Shown: positions 16,426-25,337 of the stretch, piece by piece
Numbering within the stretch: position 1 is the first letter of the stretch
Layout: each line of letters starts with the position of its first letter
From: JACVRW01 sp963827065
GTDB taxonomy: Bacteria; Actinomycetota; Thermoleophilia; Solirubrobacterales; Thermoleophilaceae
Assembly (NCBI GenBank): GCA_963827065.1
Contig: CAWGZM010000006.1
Coordinates: 444,170 to 508,169 of the forward strand
DNA length: 64,000 nt
Direction of reading: 5' to 3'
The notes under the pieces: generated by a model
Seen by the model: the letters and a program-made list of their open reading frames with translations, nothing else
Databases searched by the model: none
What the model was told of the DNA's origin: nothing
Position numbers and translations under genes: made by a program

Positions 16426-17576
16426 GCGCCGCTGAGCGCCTCGAGCGACACCCGCAGCGCCTCAACCACACGGTCCTGGCGCTCATCGCCAAGGTGCGGA
16501 TAGAGCGGCAGCGTCAGCTGGGTGGCACCCGCGTGCTCGCAGCGCGGCAGTGGGGCGGCGCTGGACTCGTATGCGCTGAACTGCGAGATCGACGGGTAGA
16601 GGACGGTCGTCTGGACACCGTGCTCCTCCGCCAGCATCGTGCGCAGCGGGTCGCGCAGCGTCGGGTCGCGCAGCATCACCGGCATCACGTAGCAGGAGCT
16701 CCGCCCCACCTCCTCGTCGGTGTAGGGCAGCTCGAGCTCGTCCTGCCCGGCGAGCAGCTCGCGGTACCGCCGCGTGACCGCTCGGCGTGCCTCTATGTCA
16801 ACACGGAGACCCGGCAGGCGAGCCGACAGCAGCGCCGCGCGCGGCTCGTCGAGGCGGTAGTTGTAGCCGAGCCCCACCACGTCGTAACCGAGGCTGTGGC
16901 CGCGGTGCCGGTCCCAGGTGCCGCTCGTCATCGCGTGCGAGCGCCTGCTGCGGGCGAACGCCGCCACCTCGTCGTCGTGGGTCGCGAGCAGGCCGCCCTC
17001 CCCGCACGAGAGGATCTTGTTCGAGAAGAAGCTGAACGCGCCGGCGAGCCCGATCGTTCCGAGCATCGTCTTGCCGTCCTCCGCGAAGGCATCGGGAGCG
17101 TGAGCCGCGTCCTCGAGCAGGGCGAGGCCGTGCTCGGCGCAGATCGCCCGCAACTCCTCGAGCGCGGCGCTGTAGCCGCCGTAGTGGACGGCGCAGACGG
17201 CCTTCGTGCGGCTCGTGATCTTCCCCAGCACGTCCTCGGGATCGATCCCGAGGTCGTCCTGGCCGACGATCTCGGCGAGCACGGGCTCGGCGCCGCAGTA
17301 GCGGGCGGCGGCGGCGGTCGCGACGAAGGTGATGCCGGGCACGATCACCTCGGCCCCCGGGCCCACCCCCGCGGCCAGGTAGGCGAGGTGGAGGGCGGAC
17401 GTGCAACTGCTCATCGCGATCGCGTGCGGCACGCCGAGGTGCTCCGCGAACTCCGCTTCGAACTCCTGGGTTCGCGGGCCCAACGTGAGCCAGCCGGTCC
17501 GCAGCGTGTCCGCCACAGCCTCCACCACGCTCTCGTCGAGCTGGACGTCGAAGACCGGGATGCGCTCCGCGCTCAC
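16422..17576 (-). CDS. DegT/DnrJ/EryC1/StrS-family sugar aminotransferase
   Basis: A 384-residue PLP enzyme that puts an amino group on a keto-sugar nucleotide. The conserved opening is VADTLRTGWLTLGPRTQEFE. AMSSCTSALHLAYLAAGVGP binds phosphate, LLEDAAHAPDA holds the PLP-ring Asp, and FSFFSNKILSCGEGGLLAT holds the Schiff-base Lys. Its C-terminal half is intact and of normal length. The GTG start overlaps the stop of an upstream glycosyltransferase remnant (GTGA), so it was once second in its operon. It makes an amino sugar for the polymer. Confidence 0.9.
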   Translation of the reverse strand: MSAERIPVFDVQLDESVVEAVADTLRTGWLTLGPRTQEFEAEFAEHLGVPHAIAMSSCTSALHLAYLAAGVGPGAEVIVPGITFVATAAAARYCGAEPVLAEIVGQDDLGIDPEDVLGKITSRTKAVCAVHYGGYSAALEELRAICAEHGLALLEDAAHAPDAFAEDGKTMLGTIGLAGAFSFFSNKILSCGEGGLLATHDDEVAAFARSRRSHAMTSGTWDRHRGHSLGYDVVGLGYNYRLDEPRAALLSARLPGLRVDIEARRAVTRRYRELLAGQDELELPYTDEEVGRSSCYVMPVMLRDPTLRDPLRTMLAEEHGVQTTVLYPSISQFSAYESSAAPLPRCEHAGATQLTLPLYPHLGDERQDRVVEALRVSLEALSGA

Positions 17577-17982
17577 CCGGGCTCCAACCCGTGCGCACGC
17601 AAGTGGGCGAGGCCGGGCTCCATGTCGTGGGAAACCGCCGCCATCGTCAGTGCCCCATCGATACCAGCGGCGCGCGGCAGCACCACTGCCGGCGGCAACC
17701 CGATCGCGGCGAGCTCACGGAAGCCGCCGACGTCGCTCGGCATGGTTCGCACGCAGACCTTTCGCGCGAGCGCGAGGATTCCGCTCTGGCTTGCTCGCTC
17801 GTGGGTACATGCGATCACGTCGGCGGCGGCGAGGATAGCCACGTAGTCGGCTAGCGGCACGTACCCGGTCGTCGACGAGACTTGCACGCCGAGGCCGCGG
17901 CCAACTCGCGCCAGCGCTCGAGGTCGCGGTCCTCGCCCACGACAGCCAGGAGGTGCTCGCGCTCGGGAGCGAGTATTGCGAT
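17573..17982 (-). pseudogene. Glycosyltransferase remnant (C-terminal part, frameshifted)
   Basis: Only the C-terminal donor-domain end of a GT4-like enzyme remains. One frame gives AILAPEREHLLAVVGEDRDL and ERWRELAAAS; a second frame continues as VQVSSTTGYVPLADYVAILA, then AADVIACTHERASQSGILAL and ends at 17573. The switch is at about 17878-17885 and needs a single-base change. Upstream a TAG (17983-17985) closes the first frame and no N-terminal domain is found. The stop overlaps the aminotransferase GTG, as in a former operon. Confidence 0.7.
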
Positions 17983-18058
17983 CTACCGCGGTGGCGTCAG
18001 CCGTCATGACACACCGATCTACCACGCTGCCCAGACGGGCGGTGCTAGCGTCGCGCCG

Positions 18059-19249
18059 GTGGTCCCGACGCGCGCCACCATCTCGGCCCTCGTGATCGCC
18101 ACAGACGAGGAGGCGCGTCTGCCCGCCTGCCTCGCCAGTGTCGCGTTCTGCGACGAGATAGTCGTGGTGGACGGAGGCTCGCGCGACGCGACGGTCGAGA
18201 TCGCGGAGTGCGCTGGGGCGAGAGTCATCCATCAGCCGTGGCTCGGCTTCGCGGCGCAACGCAACGTCGCGCTTGACAGCGCACGAGGAGAATGGGTGCT
18301 CGAGATCGACGCCGACGAGCGCATCAGCCCAGAGCTCGCGCGGGAGATCGAGGGGTTCCTCGGCGATCCACCCCCGCATGTGGACATAGGCGGCTTGCCG
18401 ATTCGCCACCACTACCTTGGGGAGCGCCTCGGACCGTCGGCGAAATACCCGGACTATCGGCACCGCCTCTTTCGACGCGAGGCGTACCGGCACGACCCGA
18501 ACCGCGCCGTGCACGAAGGCATCTGGCCGAGGGGGCCAGTCGTGGCCTTCTCGGGCGACCTCGATCACGAGCTCGCCGGGTCGGTCGGAGAAGCGCTCCG
18601 CGATGCCTGGTCGTACGCTCGCAGCGAGTCCGCGCAGCTCGAGCCACCGAGCGCGGTGCACACCTACGTGGTTGGGATCCTCGCTCGGCCGCCCGCCAAG
18701 CTCCTGTACCGACTCACAGCCGGCGGCGGATGGCGCGACGGTTGGCGCGGGATGCTTCACGTGGCGCTCGCGTCGCTCTCCGACGCACTTGTTTGGGCGC
18801 TCGCCCTTTCGCGGCGTCGCACCGTTGGCGGCACCGCCTCAGCAGGCGCGCACTTCAGCGGGGCGGTGACCGCCGAGCGGGCGGGTCCGGCTCGAATCGT
18901 CGCCGTGGCGCACGGACCGGGCCCGGTCGAGCGGGCGGCGTACTGGCTCGAGGAGGCGGTTGCCATAGGCCTGGATGTCGTCCTGATCGCCGACGCGCAG
19001 CCGGCCCCGGGTGCGCCGCGCACGCGCGTCGTTCCCGGACTCGGGCCGTTCCGGCTTGCGCGTGCCGTCGATGCTGAGCATCAGCTCCGACCGATCGACG
19101 CGCTCATCCCCGCCGGCAGGAGCGAATGGATCCGCCTCTGCCTCGTGCCGCCCTCCCTCCGCGGAGTGGACGGGTTCGGCCTGGACACCGATCCCGCAGT
19201 GGTCGCCAAGACCGTCGAACGTTCGCTGCGACCCAGGGTGCAGGTTTAG
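18059..19249 (+). CDS. Glycosyltransferase family 2 (WaaE/KdtX-like) with unassigned C-terminal region
   Basis: A 396-residue protein. The first 230 residues are a GT-A fold: ISALVIATDEEARLPACLAS, then DEIVVVDGGSRDATVEIAE and the metal-binding VLEIDADERISPEL, with RHRLFRREAYRHDPNRAVHE further on, as in lipopolysaccharide-core beta-glycosyltransferases. A GTG at 18059 is chosen; the frame stays open upstream but reads as low-complexity. The last 130 residues (ARIVAVAHGPGPVERAAYWL onward) are not part of GT2 and I do not recognise them. It overlaps the convergent MaoC gene by 4 nt. Confidence 0.8.
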   Translation: MVPTRATISALVIATDEEARLPACLASVAFCDEIVVVDGGSRDATVEIAECAGARVIHQPWLGFAAQRNVALDSARGEWVLEIDADERISPELAREIEGFLGDPPPHVDIGGLPIRHHYLGERLGPSAKYPDYRHRLFRREAYRHDPNRAVHEGIWPRGPVVAFSGDLDHELAGSVGEALRDAWSYARSESAQLEPPSAVHTYVVGILARPPAKLLYRLTAGGGWRDGWRGMLHVALASLSDALVWALALSRRRTVGGTASAGAHFSGAVTAERAGPARIVAVAHGPGPVERAAYWLEEAVAIGLDVVLIADAQPAPGAPRTRVVPGLGPFRLARAVDAEHQLRPIDALIPAGRSEWIRLCLVPPSLRGVDGFGLDTDPAVVAKTVERSLRPRVQV

Positions 19250-19746
19250 TCCCCTGCGCTGCGGCGCGGCACGAGCACCGCCCGCTTGAACTCGGCGACG
19301 AGCGTGCCGTCCTGCTTGAACACGCGCGTGTGCACCTTGACGACGCCGCGGTCGGGCTTCGACTGCGACGGACGCACGTCGAGCACCTCGGACTCGGCGA
19401 ACAGGGTGTCCCCGTGGAAGACCGGCGCCGGGTGCGACAGCTCCTCGGTGGCGAGATTCGCGATCGCCTTGCCGGAGACGTCCGCCACCGACATGCCGAG
19501 TGCGAGCGAGTAGACGAGCGGGCCGACGACCACGTTGCGACCCTGCTGCGACTCGGCCGCGTACACGTCGTTGATGTGCAGCGGGTGGTGGTTCATGGTC
19601 AGCAGGCAGAAGAGATGATCGTCCGCCTCGGTCACCGTCTTGGCCGGCCAGTGCTTGTACACGGCGCCGACCTCGAAGTCCTCGAGGTAGCGCCCGTACG
19701 GCCGCGCTCCGGAGGCCTCGCGCTCGGCCTGGTTCGTCTCGGTCAT
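19246..19746 (-). CDS. MaoC-family (hot-dog) acyl-CoA hydratase
   Basis: A 166-residue single hot-dog protein. YGRYLEDFEVGAVYKHWPAK is the usual opening; DDHLFCLLTMNHHPLHIND carries the Asp/His catalytic region of R-specific hydratases; VVVGPLVYSLALGMSVADVS is the overlapping-motif helix. It would hydrate an enoyl-CoA such as mesaconyl-, itaconyl- or crotonyl-type substrates. It is divergent from the malyl-CoA lyase gene, sharing a promoter region that holds a TetR-type palindrome. The Chloroflexus mesaconyl-CoA hydratase is a longer double-hot-dog protein, so substrate equivalence is not assured. Confidence 0.85.
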   Translation of the reverse strand: MTETNQAEREASGARPYGRYLEDFEVGAVYKHWPAKTVTEADDHLFCLLTMNHHPLHINDVYAAESQQGRNVVVGPLVYSLALGMSVADVSGKAIANLATEELSHPAPVFHGDTLFAESEVLDVRPSQSKPDRGVVKVHTRVFKQDGTLVAEFKRAVLVPRRSAGD

Positions 19747-19766
19747 GGAGTCCTCATCGGCGTTGG

Positions 19767-19782
19767 TTGACTGGTCAGTCAA
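19767..19782. promoter_or_regulatory. TetR-type operator palindrome between MaoC and lyase genes
   Basis: TTGACTG-GT-CAGTCAA is a 7-2-7 perfect inverted repeat centred in the 77-nt divergent gap. Size and sequence fit TetR-family operators, and it closely resembles the site at 29997-30012 before the acyl-CoA dehydrogenase. Confidence 0.65.
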
Positions 19783-19823
19783 TGGGACGCGGAATCGTAC
19801 CGCCAGGTAGATTCCGTCGCCGG

Positions 19824-20882
19824 ATGCGCAACCCAAGAGACTTCCTCAAGCCCCTCGCCATCGGCGCTCCGGAGCCGCTGCGGGAGATCCCCGTCAAGCC
19901 CTCGCGGATGATCCACTTCCTCGACTTCTCCAACGAGAAGATGGTGGCGAAGGCGCCCGACATCGCGCCGCAGGTGGACATCCTGCTCGGGAACCTGGAG
20001 GACGCCGTTCCGGTGGACCGCAAGGTCGCGGCGCGGGACGGGCTGATCAGGGTCGGGCGGGAGATGGACCTCGGCGACACCGCCCTCTGGACGCGGGTGA
20101 ACGCCCTCGAGAGCCCCTGGGTGCTCGACGACCTCACTCAGATCGTGAGCGAGATCGGCGACCGGCTCGAGGTCGTGATGGTGCCGAAGGTCGAGGGGCC
20201 GTGGGACATCCACTACGTCGACCGCCTGCTTGCCCAGCTCGAGGCCAAGGCCGGCCTAGAGCGGCCGCTCCTCGTCCACGCGATCCTCGAGACGGCACAG
20301 GGCGTGACCAACCTCGAAGAGATCGCCACGGCCAGCCCGCGCATGCAGGGCATGAGCTTCGGCCCCGCCGACCTCGCCGCCAACAGGCGCATGAAGACGA
20401 CGCGCGTGGGCGGCGGCCATCCGGGCTACCGCGTGATCGCGGACCCCTCGCCCGATGACGACGCCGCGCCGCGCGCCGAGGCGCAGCAGGATCCGTGGCA
20501 CTACTCGATCGCGCGCATGGTCGACGCGTGCGCCGGCGCGGGGATCCTCCCCTTCTACGGGCCGTTTGGCGACATCCGCGACGTCGACGGCTGCGAGACC
20601 CAGTTCCGCGCCGCGTTCCTGCTCGGCTGCGTCGGCGCCTGGTCGCTCCACCCCGTTCAGATCGACATCGCCAAGAAGGTCTTCTCGCCCGATCCCGAAG
20701 AGGTCAAGTTCGCGAAGAAGGTGATCGAGGCGATCCCGGACGGCCGTGGCGTCCACATGATCGACGGCAAGATGCAGGACGACGCGACCTGGAAGCAGTG
20801 CCGCGTGATGGTCGACCTCGCCGAGATGCTGGCCCGCAAGGACCCGGAGCTGGCCGAGGCGTACGAGCTGCAGCCGGCCTGA
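19824..20882 (+). CDS. mcl: Malyl-CoA / beta-methylmalyl-CoA / citramalyl-CoA lyase
   Basis: A 352-residue HpcH/HpaI-family aldolase that cleaves 3-hydroxyacyl-CoA esters to glyoxylate (or pyruvate) plus a CoA ester. Its length and segments match the Chloroflexus multifunctional lyase better than the ~290-residue CitE type: FLKPLAIGAPEPLREIPVKP, LLGNLEDAVPVDRK (metal Glu), HAILETAQGVTNLEEIA (catalytic Glu), MQGMSFGPADLAANRRMKTT, AFLLGCVGAWSLHPVQIDIA, and the end DGKMQDDATWKQ. This likeness is from recall, not a search. The ATG at 19824 gives that N-terminus; the frame opens earlier inside the operator. The CoA ligase subunits downstream could make its substrate. Confidence 0.9.
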   Translation: MRNPRDFLKPLAIGAPEPLREIPVKPSRMIHFLDFSNEKMVAKAPDIAPQVDILLGNLEDAVPVDRKVAARDGLIRVGREMDLGDTALWTRVNALESPWVLDDLTQIVSEIGDRLEVVMVPKVEGPWDIHYVDRLLAQLEAKAGLERPLLVHAILETAQGVTNLEEIATASPRMQGMSFGPADLAANRRMKTTRVGGGHPGYRVIADPSPDDDAAPRAEAQQDPWHYSIARMVDACAGAGILPFYGPFGDIRDVDGCETQFRAAFLLGCVGAWSLHPVQIDIAKKVFSPDPEEVKFAKKVIEAIPDGRGVHMIDGKMQDDATWKQCRVMVDLAEMLARKDPELAEAYELQPA

Positions 20883-20909
20883 GCGCGCGTCAACTAGGCT
20901 CGCCCGCGC

Positions 20910-21788
20910 ATGGACATCGTCCTGGCCCTCGCCGCCGCGCTTCTGTTCGGCATCGGGACGGTGCTGCAGCAGCGAGCGGCGATGCAGGTGCCCGACGAGG
21001 AGGCGATGAAGGCCGGCCTGCTCGTGCGGCTCGCGAAGCAGCCCATCTGGCTCGCGGGGATCGCGGCCGACGCCCTCGGTTTCGTCGGGCAGGCGGTCGC
21101 GCTCGCGATCGGGCGAATCGTGGTCGTGCAGCCGCTGCTCGCGACGGCCGTGGTGTTCGCCCTGCCGCTCGGGGCGAGGCTGGACAAGCGCCGGCTGACG
21201 CGCCGCGAGATCGTGGGGGCCGCGGCGGTGGTGGGCGGCGTCGCCTCGTTCGTCGTCGTCGCGAACCCAACCGGCGGGGTGGACAACCCGGAGCTGAGTG
21301 TGTGGATCGTCTCGGGCGCCGTCTGCCTTGCGCTGACGGGGCTGCTCGTCGTGCTCTCCCGCGGGCGGCCTCCCGGCCTCAAGGCCTCGCTCCTCGGCAG
21401 CGCGGCGGGCATCCTGTTCGCGCTGAGCGCCGTGCTGACGAAGGCTGTCGCCGACCAGCTGGGCGACGGCATCCTCGACATCTTCACCCACTGGCAGGTG
21501 TACGCGCTGGTCGCGGTCGGCTGGGTGAGCATGACGCTCAGCTCGGCGGCGCTCCAGACCGGCGCGCTGGCACCGGCGGCTGCCACCCAGATGTCGCTCG
21601 ATCCGGTCGTGAGCGTGGCGCTCGGCGTCTTCGCCTTCGACGAGTCGCTCCATGACTCGTTCGTCGGCGGCGCCGTGGCGCTGATCGGATTCGCGGTGAT
21701 GATCGCGGGCCTCGTCGTCCTCTCCGGCTCGCAATCGAGCAAGGAGACGCACAAGGTCGTTCCCACGAAGGCACCGATGCCGGCCTGA
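20910..21788 (+). CDS. DMT-superfamily (EamA-like) membrane transporter
   Basis: A 292-residue protein with about nine hydrophobic helices and almost no soluble parts. It opens MDIVLALAAALLFGIGTVLQ and shows the internal duplication of drug/metabolite transporters; helices such as IVVVQPLLATAVVFALPLGA and SLDPVVSVALGVFAFDESLH are in the equivalent place in the two halves. Substrate unknown. It follows the lyase by 27 nt on the same strand, so it could move a carboxylic acid handled by this pathway, but similar transporters also occur without pathway linkage. Confidence 0.75.
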   Translation: MDIVLALAAALLFGIGTVLQQRAAMQVPDEEAMKAGLLVRLAKQPIWLAGIAADALGFVGQAVALAIGRIVVVQPLLATAVVFALPLGARLDKRRLTRREIVGAAAVVGGVASFVVVANPTGGVDNPELSVWIVSGAVCLALTGLLVVLSRGRPPGLKASLLGSAAGILFALSAVLTKAVADQLGDGILDIFTHWQVYALVAVGWVSMTLSSAALQTGALAPAAATQMSLDPVVSVALGVFAFDESLHDSFVGGAVALIGFAVMIAGLVVLSGSQSSKETHKVVPTKAPMPA

Positions 21789-21846
21789 CGACAGGTTCGT
21801 GGTTGCCCACGATGCGAATCGCAGCGGCGCGACCTACGGTCGCGGT

Positions 21847-23184
21847 ATGCGACAAGCACGTCTGCTCGGCTCTGACACGGAGGTCCCCTGTGCGGACGGG
21901 CGAATGCGCCGCTACGTGAACCTCGACAACGCGGCCAGCACGTCGGCGATGGTCGAGGTCTGGGAGGCGGTCGAGCGCTTCATGCCCTGGTACAGCAGCG
22001 TGCACCGCGGCGCCGGGGTGAAGTCGCAGATGGCGACCTCGGCGTTCGAGGACGCGCGCGAGGACGTCGCCCGCTTCGTCGGCGGCCGCCCCGGCGACAC
22101 CGTCGTCTTCGTGCGCAACACGACCGAGGCGATCAATGTGCTTGCGGCTGGGCTGCCTGCGGGGGCGCAGGTGCTCACCACGCCCGTCGAGCACCACTCG
22201 AACATGCTGCCCTGGCGGCGCCACGGCCTGCGCACGCTCCCGTTCACGCGCTCGGCCGGCGAATTTCTCGAGGCTTGTGACGACGAGCTCCGGGCAGCCC
22301 GCCCGCGCGTCGACGTGCTGGCGCTGACCGGCGCGTCGAACGTCACCGGAGAGATCCCGCCGCTGGCCGAGGTCGCCGAGATCGCCCACCGGCACGGCGC
22401 ACGGCTCTTCGTGGACGCCGCCCAGCTCGCCCCTCACCGCCCGATAGACATGGCCGCCGCGGGCATCGACTTCCTGGCGCTCTCGGGGCACAAGCTGTAC
22501 GCGCCCTTCGGCGCGGGCGCGCTCGTCGCGCGCGCGGGGCTGCTCGCGGAACGGCCGCTGCTGGAGGGAGGCGGAGCGATCAAGTGGGTCACCCTCGACG
22601 ACGTCGTCTGGGCCGACGCCCCGGAGCGGCACGAGGCCGGCTCGCCCAATGTGGTCGGCGTCATCGCGCTGGCCGCCGCCTGTCGCCGGCTGTCGGAGCT
22701 CGGCATGGAGCGGATAGCCGAGGCGGAGCGCTCGCTGTTCGCGCGGCTGCTACAGGGACTTGAGAGCATTCCCGGCCTCGAGCCCCTCTCGCTCTGGCCG
22801 GCTGGCACCGTGGACCGCGTCGGCGTCGTCGCATTCAACCTCGCGGACTACCGGCACTCCCTGCTCGCCACAGTCCTCAGCGCCGAGCATGCGATCGCCG
22901 TGCGCAACGGCTGCTTCTGCGCTCAGCCGCTCGTCATGAGGCTGCTGGGAGTCTCTGAGCACGAGGTCGGGCGTCTTCTGTCCGCGCTGCGCGCAGGCGG
23001 GCAGCCACCGCTGCCGGGGGCCGTGCGGGCGAGCCTCGGCATCGGCAGCACTCGCGCGGACGTCGACCGGCTGATCGTCGCCCTGACCGAGATCGCCGCG
23101 TACGGCCCGCGGGCGCGCTACGAGCGCGTGCCGGAGCGCGACGAGTACCGGGCGCTGGCGGCGAGCGACGCCGTCGCAGCCTGA
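21847..23184 (+). CDS. Class V aminotransferase / cysteine desulfurase-like PLP enzyme
   Basis: A 445-residue fold-type I PLP protein. Key parts: YVNLDNAASTSAM opening, SVHRGAGVKSQMATSAFEDA, FVRNTTEAINVLA, PVEHHSNMLPWR, FVDAAQLAPHRPIDMAA (PLP Asp) and LALSGHKLYAPFGAG with the Schiff-base Lys. A Cys-rich turn VRNGCFCAQPLVM sits where SufS/IscS-like enzymes carry their catalytic Cys, so desulfurase chemistry is possible. The ATG at 21847 is preferred over an in-frame ATG at 21799, which lies in the intergenic gap. It is co-directional with the CoA-ligase genes; a metabolic link is not clear. Confidence 0.82.
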   Translation: MRQARLLGSDTEVPCADGRMRRYVNLDNAASTSAMVEVWEAVERFMPWYSSVHRGAGVKSQMATSAFEDAREDVARFVGGRPGDTVVFVRNTTEAINVLAAGLPAGAQVLTTPVEHHSNMLPWRRHGLRTLPFTRSAGEFLEACDDELRAARPRVDVLALTGASNVTGEIPPLAEVAEIAHRHGARLFVDAAQLAPHRPIDMAAAGIDFLALSGHKLYAPFGAGALVARAGLLAERPLLEGGGAIKWVTLDDVVWADAPERHEAGSPNVVGVIALAAACRRLSELGMERIAEAERSLFARLLQGLESIPGLEPLSLWPAGTVDRVGVVAFNLADYRHSLLATVLSAEHAIAVRNGCFCAQPLVMRLLGVSEHEVGRLLSALRAGGQPPLPGAVRASLGIGSTRADVDRLIVALTEIAAYGPRARYERVPERDEYRALAASDAVAA

Positions 23185-23208
23185 CCCCCGGTAGATTCCC
23201 GGCCGCTC

Positions 23209-24420
23209 ATGAGGTTTTTCGAGTACGAGGCGCGCGAGATCGTCAAGCGCGCCGGGATCCCCGTCACGGACTTCGGGTTCGCGACGACCGCCCAGGAGGC
23301 GCGCGAGATCGCGCACCGCATCGGCGGGGCCACCGTCATCAAGTCGCAGGTCCTGACCGGCGGGCGCATGAAGGCGGGCGGGGTCAAGTTCGCGGACTCC
23401 GCCGACGAGGCTGCCGACCACGCCGAGGCGATCCTGCAGCTGGAGATCGGCGGCCACATGCCGCGCGGCGTGCTCGTCGACCCGCGCGCGGACCTGAAGC
23501 AGGAGTACTACGCGGGCGTCGTCTGGGACGGCCTCCGCAAGAAGCCCGTGATGATCTTCTCGCCGGTCGGCGGCATCGACATCGAGCAGGTGGCCGAGGA
23601 GCAGCCCGACAAGGTCGGGCGCCGCCACTTCTCGACGATCCAGCCGTTCAGCGACTTCATGGCGAAGGAGGTCATCGCCTCGACGGGCGTGACCGGCCGC
23701 CAGCTCACGCGCATCACGCCGATCCTCACGCGACTGGCGCGGCTCTTCACGGAGCGCGACATGACGCTCGCCGAGATCAACCCGCTCGGCGAGCTCGAGG
23801 ACGGCTCGTTCGTCGCGCTCGACGCGCACATGGACATGGAGAACGAGGCACGGCCCCGCCAGCGCGAGCTGTTGAAGGAGCTCGGAGTCGGCGACGAGGA
23901 GACGCGTCAGGCCCGTGAGCCCACCGAGTTCGAGCTGGCCGGCGAGGAGGTCGACGCGATGGACCACCGCGGCGTGGCCGGCAACGTCACCGAGTTCGAC
24001 GGCGACCTCGGCCTCGTGATCGGCGCCGGCGGCGGCTCCCTCACGCTCTTCGACGCCGTGCGCGCCCACGGCGGCCGGCCCGCCAACTACTGCGAGATCG
24101 GCGGCAACCCGTCCGTACGCAAGGCCTGCGGCCTTGCCAAGCTCGTGCTCGAGAAGCCGGGCGTCGACAAGATCGCCGTGATGATGTCGATCGTCTCCAA
24201 CACGCGCGTCGACATCGTCGCCCGCGGCGTCATCAAGGCCTGTCTCGAGCTCGGCTACGACCCGGCCGAGAAGATCGCGATCTTCCGCATCCCCGGGGCG
24301 TGGGAGGAACAGGGCTTCAAGATCCTCGAGAAGTACGGGGTCGAATACTGCGACCGCTCGGTGTCGATGCACGAGGCGGCTCGGCGGGCGGTCGAGAAGA
24401 TCCAGGGGGCCGCCGCCTGA
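23209..24420 (+). CDS. Acid-CoA ligase (ADP-forming) beta subunit, SucC/malate-CoA ligase-like
   Basis: A 403-residue ATP-grasp subunit that binds ATP and the carboxylate. It begins MRFFEYEAREIVKRAGIPVT, the usual SucC opening; VIKSQVLTGGRMKAGGV is the ATP-grasp Lys loop; LAEINPLGELEDGSFVALDA and HMDMENEA match the metal-binding and swinging-helix parts; VIGAGGGSLTLFDAVRAHGG and NYCEIGGNPSVRK lie in the C-terminal domain. The reaction is succinate or malate + CoA + NTP. Next to malyl-CoA lyase, malate-CoA ligase is the attractive reading, but succinate or itaconate are not excluded. ATG overlaps nothing; the stop shares a base with the next ATG. Confidence 0.85.
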   Translation: MRFFEYEAREIVKRAGIPVTDFGFATTAQEAREIAHRIGGATVIKSQVLTGGRMKAGGVKFADSADEAADHAEAILQLEIGGHMPRGVLVDPRADLKQEYYAGVVWDGLRKKPVMIFSPVGGIDIEQVAEEQPDKVGRRHFSTIQPFSDFMAKEVIASTGVTGRQLTRITPILTRLARLFTERDMTLAEINPLGELEDGSFVALDAHMDMENEARPRQRELLKELGVGDEETRQAREPTEFELAGEEVDAMDHRGVAGNVTEFDGDLGLVIGAGGGSLTLFDAVRAHGGRPANYCEIGGNPSVRKACGLAKLVLEKPGVDKIAVMMSIVSNTRVDIVARGVIKACLELGYDPAEKIAIFRIPGAWEEQGFKILEKYGVEYCDRSVSMHEAARRAVEKIQGAAA

Positions 24421-25337
24421 TGTCGATCCTGATCGACGCGGACACCACCTTCATTGTCCAGGGCATCACCGGCCGAGAGGCCGTCAATCTGACGCGCGAG
24501 TGCCTCGACTACGGGGCGGGCGCCAAGATCGTCGGTGGCGTCACGCCGGGGCGCAAGGGCCGCGACGTCCACGGCGTGCCGGTGTTCGACACCGTGGCCC
24601 AGGCGGTCGAGCACCATGGCGGCCCAATCGACGGCTCCGTCGTGACGGTGCCGCCCGCGTTCACGAAGGACGCCGTGTTCGAGGCGATCGAGAACGGCGT
24701 CAAGCTGATCGTGATCGTGACCGAGCGCATCCCGCGCGGCGACGTCGCCCAGATGGTCGAGCTGGCCACCCTTCGCGGGGCGCGCATCATCGGCCCGAAC
24801 TGCCTCGGGATCATCGTCCCGGAGGTGATCAAGATGGGTGGCATCGGCGGCCCGGCCCGGGACGCCGCCAAGGCCTATTCGCGCGGCCCGGTCGGCGTGA
24901 TCTCGCGCTCCGGCGGCATGACGACGGAGATGTCGTCGACCCTGACGGCGGCCGGCCTCGGCCAGTCCACGGCCGTGTCGATCGGCGGCGACGCGATCAT
25001 CGGGTCGAGCTACGCCGAGCTGATGCCGCTGTTCGAGGTGGACGAGCAGACGCAGGCGATCGTCATCTACACCGAGCCCGGAGGCCGCATGGAGGCCGAG
25101 CTCGCCCGCTGGGTCGCCGACAACGACTCGCGCCTGCCGATCGTGGCCTTCATGGCGGGCCGCTTCATGGACGAGATGCCGGGCATGACCTTCGGCCACG
25201 CGGGCACGATCGTCGAGGGCAAGGAGGACACCGCCAGCGAGAAGATCGCGCGCCTGTCCGCCGCGGGGATCGTAGTGGCGGAGGAGATCGCAGAGATCCC
25301 CGCCCTCGTCAAGGAGCGAATCGGGGTCACCGCGTGA
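24420..25337 (+). CDS. Acid-CoA ligase (ADP-forming) alpha subunit, SucD-like
   Basis: A 305-residue CoA-binding subunit paired with the preceding gene (TGATG overlap). MSILIDADTTFIVQGITGRE opens the CoA-binding Rossmann domain; GGVTPGRKGRDVHGVPVF and VVTVPPAFTKDAVFEAI are standard SucD blocks; GPNCLGIIVPEVIKMG and ISRSGGMTTEMSSTL follow. The phosphorylated His of the family is in MTFGHAGTIVEGKEDTASEK. Length is that of normal SucD proteins (about 290-300). The pair activates a dicarboxylate to its CoA ester. Confidence 0.88.
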   Translation: MSILIDADTTFIVQGITGREAVNLTRECLDYGAGAKIVGGVTPGRKGRDVHGVPVFDTVAQAVEHHGGPIDGSVVTVPPAFTKDAVFEAIENGVKLIVIVTERIPRGDVAQMVELATLRGARIIGPNCLGIIVPEVIKMGGIGGPARDAAKAYSRGPVGVISRSGGMTTEMSSTLTAAGLGQSTAVSIGGDAIIGSSYAELMPLFEVDEQTQAIVIYTEPGGRMEAELARWVADNDSRLPIVAFMAGRFMDEMPGMTFGHAGTIVEGKEDTASEKIARLSAAGIVVAEEIAEIPALVKERIGVTA

